From JAUICS01 sp964384335 (GTDB taxonomy: Bacteria; Pseudomonadota; Alphaproteobacteria; Micavibrionales; Micavibrionaceae): a DNA stretch of 64,000 nucleotides. The notes beneath the pieces were generated by a model, which did no database searches, was not told where the DNA came from, and was given only the letters and a program-made list of their open reading frames with translations. Position numbers and translations under genes: made by a program. The stretch spans positions 1 to 64,000 of the forward strand of contig CAYLKN010000003.1 of assembly GCA_964384335.1 (NCBI GenBank). Direction: 5' to 3'. This document shows positions 58,992 to 64,000 of this stretch, piece by piece; position 1 is the stretch's first letter, and each line of letters starts with the position of its first letter.

Positions 58992-59903
58992 ATGACCAAT
59001 AATAAAAACACGGACATTACGCCGGATTCGGCGCAAGAACACGAAGAAGACAAAGAGATGGATAAGAAAACCGTACCGGAAACGGCGATAACCGGAGAAC
59101 AGGCACCGGACTCTCCTTACAACGAAGAGGAAATATTTAAAAAGACAGAGTCCGATGACGGATGGGCAGAGTTTTTTAAAACGATTATCATGGCCATCCT
59201 CCTGGCCGTGCTTATAAGGACTTTCTTTTTCGAACCGTTTAATATTCCGTCAAGTTCAATGAAACCGACATTGTTGATTGGGGACTATCTTTTTGTTTCC
59301 AAAACAGCTTACGGTTACTCCAAACATTCCTTTCCATTAAGCCTTGCACCGATCGAAGGCCGTATAATGGCGAGCATGCCTGAGAGAGGAGATATTGTGG
59401 TTTTCAAGCTGCCTACAAATCCGCGTATAGACTATATCAAACGGGTGATCGGCCTGCCTGGTGATACGGTCCAGGTTGCCGAAGGCAGGCTTTATTTGAA
59501 TGGCCAGGCCGTAACAAGACAGCCCAACGGCCTCGCCCGCGTGAGTAATCGTGCGGGACATAAAAAGCGTATGCTTGAATATATCGAAGTTTTGCCAAAC
59601 GGTGCGACATACCCTATCTATCAGGAGCGGGACGATGCGCAGTATGATAATACAAGAGCATTTAAAGTCCCGCCCGGACATGTGTTTGTTATGGGCGACA
59701 ACAGGGATAATTCACAGGACAGCCGGGTTCAGGACCTGGTCGGATACGTACCTGTTGAAAACATTGTCGGGCGCGCGGATTTTCTGTTTTTCTCAATTCA
59801 TGAGTGGGCCTCTTTTTTCCGCTTTTGGGAATGGCCGGCAGCTATCCGCTACGAGCGGATATTTATGAATATCAATCCGGACAATCTATCTTCCGGTACA
59901 TAG
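58992..59903 (+). CDS. lepB: Signal peptidase I LepB
   Basis: 303 aa. Cleaves signal peptides at the periplasmic face. A polar acidic N-terminal stretch of about 55 residues precedes one membrane helix (about 60-78, IIMAILLAVLIRTFFF). Catalytic Ser89 is in PSSSMKPTL, Lys150 in DYIKRVIGLPGD, and GDNRDNSQDSR is present. The single-helix, long acidic N-terminus differs from the two-helix E. coli enzyme. 25 bases before rnc. Confidence 0.95.
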   Translation: MTNNKNTDITPDSAQEHEEDKEMDKKTVPETAITGEQAPDSPYNEEEIFKKTESDDGWAEFFKTIIMAILLAVLIRTFFFEPFNIPSSSMKPTLLIGDYLFVSKTAYGYSKHSFPLSLAPIEGRIMASMPERGDIVVFKLPTNPRIDYIKRVIGLPGDTVQVAEGRLYLNGQAVTRQPNGLARVSNRAGHKKRMLEYIEVLPNGATYPIYQERDDAQYDNTRAFKVPPGHVFVMGDNRDNSQDSRVQDLVGYVPVENIVGRADFLFFSIHEWASFFRFWEWPAAIRYERIFMNINPDNLSSGT

Positions 59904-59928
59904 AAGTTCTGAAAATTCACTATTTACG

Positions 59929-60615
59929 ATGCCAGTATCAGAAAACGATTTTGAACCATACTTGAAAAAACTTGGGATACGGTTTAACGATCCGGCTTTT
60001 CTGAAGGCGGCGCTGACGCATGCCAGCGTGCATCATAAAATCAATAATGAGCGGCTTGAATTTCTCGGTGACAGAGTTCTTGGCCTGGCAATGTCTCACA
60101 TGCTTTACGAAATGTACCCTGATGAGAGCGAAGGCAGTCTTGCCAAACGTTTTGCCGGTCTTGTGCAGGGTCTGACACTGGCCGAAATTGCAAGGGAGAC
60201 TAATCTGGGCGACTACATTATTTTATCGGAGCAGGAAAGAACGGCCGGAGGAACGGAAAACAATAATATCCTTGCCGACACCCTGGAGGCTTTTATCGGG
60301 GCGTATTTTCTGGACAGCGGATATGATAATGCGGCTGTGCTTATAAAAACACTGTGGGGTAACCGGATTGAGAAGGAAATTTCCCCGCCCGTTGATCCGA
60401 AAACATTTGTGCAGGAATGGGCACAGGCCAGAAACCTGCCATTGCCTGTCTATCAAATCGTATCAAAATCAGGACCCGATCACGAACCCGAGTTTGAAGT
60501 GAGTGTCAGCATTAAAGGCTTTGAACCTCAAAGGGCCAGGGGGACATCACGCAGACACGCAGAAAAAGTGGCTGCCGAAAAAATCTCGCATTTGCTTAAG
60601 CAGTCCGATGAGTGA
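59929..60615 (+). CDS. rnc: Ribonuclease III
   Basis: 228 aa. Cuts double-stranded RNA in rRNA and mRNA processing. The signature NERLEFLGDRVLGL holds Glu44 and Asp48, with the second acidic pair in DTLEAFIGA. The C-terminal dsRNA-binding domain is complete (GTSRRHAEKVAAEKI). The stop overlaps the era start by 8 bases. Confidence 0.96.
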   Translation: MPVSENDFEPYLKKLGIRFNDPAFLKAALTHASVHHKINNERLEFLGDRVLGLAMSHMLYEMYPDESEGSLAKRFAGLVQGLTLAEIARETNLGDYIILSEQERTAGGTENNNILADTLEAFIGAYFLDSGYDNAAVLIKTLWGNRIEKEISPPVDPKTFVQEWAQARNLPLPVYQIVSKSGPDHEPEFEVSVSIKGFEPQRARGTSRRHAEKVAAEKISHLLKQSDE

Positions 60616-61519
60616 TGCCAACACGCATTTCGGATTTGTCTCGGTTCTTGGCCTGCCCAATGTCGGAAAATCATCACTTGTCAATGCGCTGTGCGGATCA
60701 CGCATATGTATAGTTGCGCCAAAGCCCCAAACCACCCGCACAAATATCCGCGGCATATTTGTTCATCGGAAAAGTCAGATTGTTCTGGTTGATACGCCAG
60801 GCCTCGTATATTCGGGGGAAAGACTTCACAAGGCCATGCATCAGGCGGCCATAAACTCGGTTCAGGATTCCGATATGGCTTTGTTCATTATCGATGCTTC
60901 AAAAAAGGGGCAGGTAAAGACAAATTTCCAAAGGCTGGCCGAATTAAAATCAAGGGTTTCTGAAAGATCATTTAAAACCGCACTCGTCCTTAACAAAATT
61001 GATAAAATTGCATATCGTGACCTGCTTCCGCTTTCCGCTGATTTGAATAACCAGTTTTCATTTGATGCAACCTTCATGGTATCGGCAACCAGGGAAAAAG
61101 GCCTGGAAGACCTGAAAGATTATCTTTCACAAAATGTGCCGCAAGGGCCGTGGCATTATGATGAGGATGATATCACCGATTTTCCGGTTAAGCTTATGGC
61201 CGCGGAATTTACGAGAGAACAGGTTTTCAGGCATCTTAAGGAAGAAGTTCCCCATAAAACAACTGTAGAAACGGAAAAGATGGAGGAAAATGCCGACGGC
61301 TCCCTGACTTTATACCAGTCCGTCATTGTTCAGCGTGATACCCAAAAACCTATTGTTATTGGCGAAAAGGGCAGGATGATTAAATTTATCGGAGAAAAAG
61401 CAAGGAAAAATCTGGAAGAGGTTTTTGAACGGCGTGTTCATCTTAAACTCAATGTCAGGGTCAACGCGGGATGGGATTCCAGCAATGAGTATTACCGTAT
61501 CTGGGGCCTTGAACAGTAA
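60608..61519 (+). CDS. era: GTPase Era
   Basis: 303 aa from the ATG at 60608; the longer frame lies inside rnc and is rejected. 16S rRNA-binding GTPase in 30S assembly. G1 GLPNVGKSS, G3 DTPG, G4 NKID, and a C-terminal KH domain with VIGEKGRMIKFIGEKARKNLE. Full length. Confidence 0.96.
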   Translation: MSDANTHFGFVSVLGLPNVGKSSLVNALCGSRICIVAPKPQTTRTNIRGIFVHRKSQIVLVDTPGLVYSGERLHKAMHQAAINSVQDSDMALFIIDASKKGQVKTNFQRLAELKSRVSERSFKTALVLNKIDKIAYRDLLPLSADLNNQFSFDATFMVSATREKGLEDLKDYLSQNVPQGPWHYDEDDITDFPVKLMAAEFTREQVFRHLKEEVPHKTTVETEKMEENADGSLTLYQSVIVQRDTQKPIVIGEKGRMIKFIGEKARKNLEEVFERRVHLKLNVRVNAGWDSSNEYYRIWGLEQ

Positions 61520-61568
61520 CTTTTCCTGCCACATTACCCATCCCGCAAGGCTGAAAAGTTTAATGTGG
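61518..61568 (+). other. Two crossing 8-base complementary pairs after era
   Basis: AACTTTTC (61518-61525) is complementary to GAAAAGTT (61553-61560), and CCACATTA (61529-61536) to TAATGTGG (61561-61568). The two pairings cross, and their 3' strands are adjacent. They can be mutually exclusive hairpins or a pseudoknot. The first arm includes the era stop. The rest of the 192-base gap to gcrA shows a good ribosome-binding site (GGAGG) and no clear GANTC site. Confidence 0.4.
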
Positions 61569-61711
61569 ATAATGACCCAAAATCATCGGCGCGTGATAGC
61601 CACATCTGAACGCTTCTGATAGCTTTAATACTGGTTCGATAAAAAAATTCAGCGCAATCAATATGTTACATTGTTTGTGAGGGTTTCTATTTTCTTTCGG
61701 AGGTATATTTT

Positions 61712-62155
61712 ATGAGCTGGACTGACGAGCGGGTATCATTGCTGAAAAAAATGTGGGGCGAAGGCCGCACGGCCAAGGAGATTGCAGAGGCGCTCGGAAA
61801 TGGCGTAACCCGCAATGCCGTTATTGGCAAGGCGCACAGACTTAGTCTTTCTGCCCGTGTTTCACCGATCCAGCAAAATAAAAAACAGGTTAAGGCTCCT
61901 GTCATTAATGACAATGTCCAGAAAAAGGATGGAATACAGTTAAAGGATCTTAAAGACAGCATGTGTCGATGGCCTCACGGAGATCCAAAGGAAAAAGGAT
62001 TTCATTTTTGCGGCGCGAAATGCGTGCCCAACCTTCCTTACTGCCTGGAGCATGCAAAAATCGCCTATCAGGCTCCGAAATCAAGACAGGTCATTAGTGA
62101 TGAGTTTATTGAAAGCTTTGCTAACGACACAACCAGGCAGGCTGAAGGAAAATAA
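61712..62155 (+). CDS. gcrA: GcrA cell-cycle regulator
   Basis: 147 aa. Sigma70-associated cell-cycle regulator that acts with CcrM methylation in Caulobacter. It starts MSWTDERVSLLKKMWGEGRTAKEIAEALG, the conserved N-terminal HTH, followed by TRNAVIGKAHRLSLSAR. The Cys-containing C-terminal segment CRWPHGDPKEKGFHFCGAK and YCLEHAKIAY is also conserved. Confirms an alphaproteobacterial origin. Confidence 0.95.
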   Translation: MSWTDERVSLLKKMWGEGRTAKEIAEALGNGVTRNAVIGKAHRLSLSARVSPIQQNKKQVKAPVINDNVQKKDGIQLKDLKDSMCRWPHGDPKEKGFHFCGAKCVPNLPYCLEHAKIAYQAPKSRQVISDEFIESFANDTTRQAEGK

Positions 62156-62213
62156 TTCAGATTGTAACCTGAATTGGTTTACAGAGTTTTCCGTATCAGT
62201 CATATAAATAGAC

Positions 62214-63068
62214 ATGGAAAATGATAACTTGCAGGATACCAGGCGGTTTAACATACACCTGATATCAGATGCCACGGGAACAACCCTTCAAGGCATAGTT
62301 CGGGCAGTTCTGCCTCAGTTTGGGAATATAGAACCCCAGGAATGGTTCTGGCCTCTTGTCCGTAATGAGCGGCAACTCCGGCGTGTCTTTGACCAGATTG
62401 AGAAAAAACCGGGACCCGTTGTATTTACCTTTGTCGATAATCACATGCGCCTTATGCTTGAGGAAGAATGCGATAAAATGAGCCTTCCGTCCATTCCCGC
62501 ATTGGATCCTCTTATGAAGGGATTGTCATCTTATCTTGGCCTTCCGGTTAAAGGTATACCCGGTTTGCAGCATTCGCTTGACGAGGCCTATTTCAAAAGA
62601 ATTGAGGCTATTGAATTCATGATGCGCTATGACGACGGCCAGTCCCTTGAAGGCATTGAAAGAGCCGAGGTGATATTGATCGGTGTTTCCCGGACATCAA
62701 AAACACCGACCTGCCTTTTCCTGGCACGGAGAGGAATAAAATCGGCAAATATTCCCTTTACCCCAAACGTGCCGATACCGGAAAAAATCAAAACCGTGCA
62801 GGGCCCATTGATAGTATGTCTTACCGAAACTGCGGAGCGTCTTGTGGCTTTGCGCAAATCCCGTCTGAAAAGAGAAAACGACAACGGCCAGCTTATAAAA
62901 AACGATTACCTCGATATCGAAAAAGTTGAACAGGAAATCAGAGATTGCAAAAGGTTCTGTGCGCAGCATAAATGGCCCTGCATTGACGTTACGAAACGCT
63001 CGGTTGAGGAGACGGCGGCAGAAATTATGGTGCTTTTGCAGAAACGGAAAACGGAGAAGAAAAGGTGA
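62214..63068 (+). CDS. Pyruvate phosphate dikinase regulatory protein (kinase/phosphorylase, DUF299)
   Basis: 284 aa. Bifunctional Ser/Thr kinase and pyrophosphorylase that switches PPDK (or PEP synthase) activity. It starts with the typical IHLISDATGTTLQGIVRAVL and has the P-loop GVSRTSKTP at about residues 157-165. It also has YDDGQSLEGIERAEVILIG just before it. Full length. Its end overlaps the maf start by 4 bases. Confidence 0.94.
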   Translation: MENDNLQDTRRFNIHLISDATGTTLQGIVRAVLPQFGNIEPQEWFWPLVRNERQLRRVFDQIEKKPGPVVFTFVDNHMRLMLEEECDKMSLPSIPALDPLMKGLSSYLGLPVKGIPGLQHSLDEAYFKRIEAIEFMMRYDDGQSLEGIERAEVILIGVSRTSKTPTCLFLARRGIKSANIPFTPNVPIPEKIKTVQGPLIVCLTETAERLVALRKSRLKRENDNGQLIKNDYLDIEKVEQEIRDCKRFCAQHKWPCIDVTKRSVEETAAEIMVLLQKRKTEKKR

Positions 63069-63685
63069 AAGAAAAAATTATACTGGCCTCTTCCAGTCAG
63101 ACCCGGAAAAAACTGCTTGAAAATACAGGCCTTGCTTTTCAGGTCATTTCTCCGGAAATTGATGAGGATAAGGCCATTGCGGAAGCCAGAAGTAACGGCA
63201 CCCATTCACACGAAATCCCTGTCCAGCTGGCTCGTTTAAAAGGCCTTCAGGTATCGCGGCAAAACCCGGATTCTCTTGTTATTTCCGCAGATCAGGTCCT
63301 GATATGTCAGGATGAAATTCTGCAAAAAGCACGATCAAAAGAAGAAGCCATTCAAAAATTAAAAAAATTAAGAGGGCAGAGGCACCAGCTTGTTTCCGGT
63401 GTCTGCCTGACGCGAAATCTGAATGTTCTCTGGACGAAGACTGAAACGGCGACACTGCATATGGAAGAAGTGTCGGACGCATATCTTGAAAACTATATCG
63501 ATAGTGCGGGAGACACACTTTTTTCATCTGTTGGCGCGTATGCCGTAGAAGGTTATGGCGCATGGCTTTTTAGCAAAATCGAAGGGGATTATTTTACGAT
63601 TCTGGGTTTGCCCTTAATCCCGCTTCTTCAGTACCTCCGCTCTCAATTTGATTGCAAACCCGGACGTTTTGATTCCGATGTATAA
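63065..63685 (+). CDS. maf: Maf-family nucleotide pyrophosphatase
   Basis: 206 aa, ending 8 bases into aroE; GTG start overlapping the previous stop. House-cleaning pyrophosphatase on non-canonical or methylated nucleotides. It has LASSSQTRKKLLENTGL at the N-terminus, then SADQVL and YIDSAGDTLFSSVGAYAVEGYGAWLFSKIEGDYFTILGLPLIPL at residues 156-199. The usual pyrimidine/UTP type versus other type cannot be settled by eye. Confidence 0.93.
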   Translation: MKEKIILASSSQTRKKLLENTGLAFQVISPEIDEDKAIAEARSNGTHSHEIPVQLARLKGLQVSRQNPDSLVISADQVLICQDEILQKARSKEEAIQKLKKLRGQRHQLVSGVCLTRNLNVLWTKTETATLHMEEVSDAYLENYIDSAGDTLFSSVGAYAVEGYGAWLFSKIEGDYFTILGLPLIPLLQYLRSQFDCKPGRFDSDV

Positions 63686-64000
63686 GCTCGGCGTCGCGGG
63701 ATATCCGGTCGGGCATTCAAAATCCCCGCTTATCCATGAAACGTGGTTTGAACATTATGGGATTGCGGCATCTTATGAACGGCTTGAAATTGCGCCTCAT
63801 GATCTTGAAACCGGGATAAAAAAACTGGTCAGTCAAGATTACCTCGGCTTTAACGTGACGGTTCCGCATAAAAAAGCCATGCTTTCCTTATGTGACAATC
63901 TTGATGACACAGCCCGCGCCGTAGGAGCCGTGAATACAGTCCTTATTGACAAAGACAAAATTGATAAGGACAAAAAACTGCACGGTTTTAATACGGATGT
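63678..64000 (+). CDS. aroE: Shikimate dehydrogenase AroE, N-terminal part
   Basis: Partial: the first 107 codons, cut by the window end. Reduces 3-dehydroshikimate in aromatic amino-acid synthesis. MYKLGVAGYPVGHSKSPLIH, with the shikimate-binding Ser14 and Ser16, then NVTVPHK with catalytic Lys65, VGAVNT and the start of GFNTD. The ATG at 63678 overlaps the maf stop by 8 bases. Confidence 0.95.
   Translation, partial: MYKLGVAGYPVGHSKSPLIHETWFEHYGIAASYERLEIAPHDLETGIKKLVSQDYLGFNVTVPHKKAMLSLCDNLDDTARAVGAVNTVLIDKDKIDKDKKLHGFNTD

Noticed and set aside
1..64000. CRISPR array, prophage or complete insertion sequence
   Set aside because: No direct-repeat/spacer pattern, integrase or transposase gene was seen anywhere in the window.

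Overview
The window is chromosomal DNA of an alphaproteobacterium. This rests on the DUF1013/TrcR and GcrA cell-cycle regulator families, a CckA-like hybrid kinase, and several gene blocks conserved in that class: murJ-trpS, plsX-fabH-ihfA-merR-tRNA-Pro(GGG), rplY-pth-ychF, NYN-rpoZ-rsh, acpS-lepB-rnc-era and gcrA-PPSR-maf-aroE. Base composition is moderate, with AT-rich intergenic patches. A deep-branching, Micavibrio- or Rhodospirillales-like lineage is possible, but the genus cannot be read from the sequence. Layout: 1-2.8 kb holds trcR divergent from fliI-fliJ. 2.9-5.1 kb holds coaD, a DUF2059 protein, ssb and a small membrane protein. 5.1-11 kb is the glutamate synthase pair gltD-gltB, followed by murJ and trpS to 13.7 kb. 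13.8-28.8 kb is one long minus-strand str-S10-spc ribosomal cluster (rpsL to rplO). It stops at rplO and lacks secY and the downstream alpha-operon genes. 28.8-29.2 kb is a non-coding divergent region with a perfect 27-bp inverted repeat and a structured leader. 29.2-36.3 kb carries plsX-fabH-ihfA-merR, tRNA-Pro, a cation diffusion facilitator, rplY-pth and ychF. 36.3-39.6 kb is a pyrimidine cluster (pyrB-pyrC-pyrD, minus strand). 39.7-50.5 kb is the most accessory part: a secreted hypothetical, a threonine-aldolase-type enzyme, DUF971 and Nudix proteins, a candidate small RNA, a YjbH-like outer-membrane protein divergent from a CckA-like hybrid kinase plus response regulator, a membrane protein with eight CxxC zinc motifs, dienelactone hydrolase, and an AT-rich ORF broken by an in-frame TAG. 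50.4-64 kb returns to housekeeping: fumC, rpsF-rpsR-rplI, a uracil-DNA glycosylase, NYN, rpoZ, rsh, DUF2062, acpS, lepB, rnc, era, gcrA, the PPDK regulator, maf and the start of aroE. The genes work mainly in translation (about 30 genes), envelope precursor supply (murJ, plsX, fabH, acpS), nitrogen and pyrimidine metabolism, and cell-cycle or stringent-response control. No intact insertion sequence, prophage or CRISPR array was seen. The least explained signals are non-coding: the 27-bp terminal-inverted-repeat element at the rpsL/plsX divide, an orphan plus-strand terminator with an upstream promoter (candidate small RNA near 42.1-42.24 kb), overlapping complementary segments after era, and long low-complexity tails on several ribosomal proteins.
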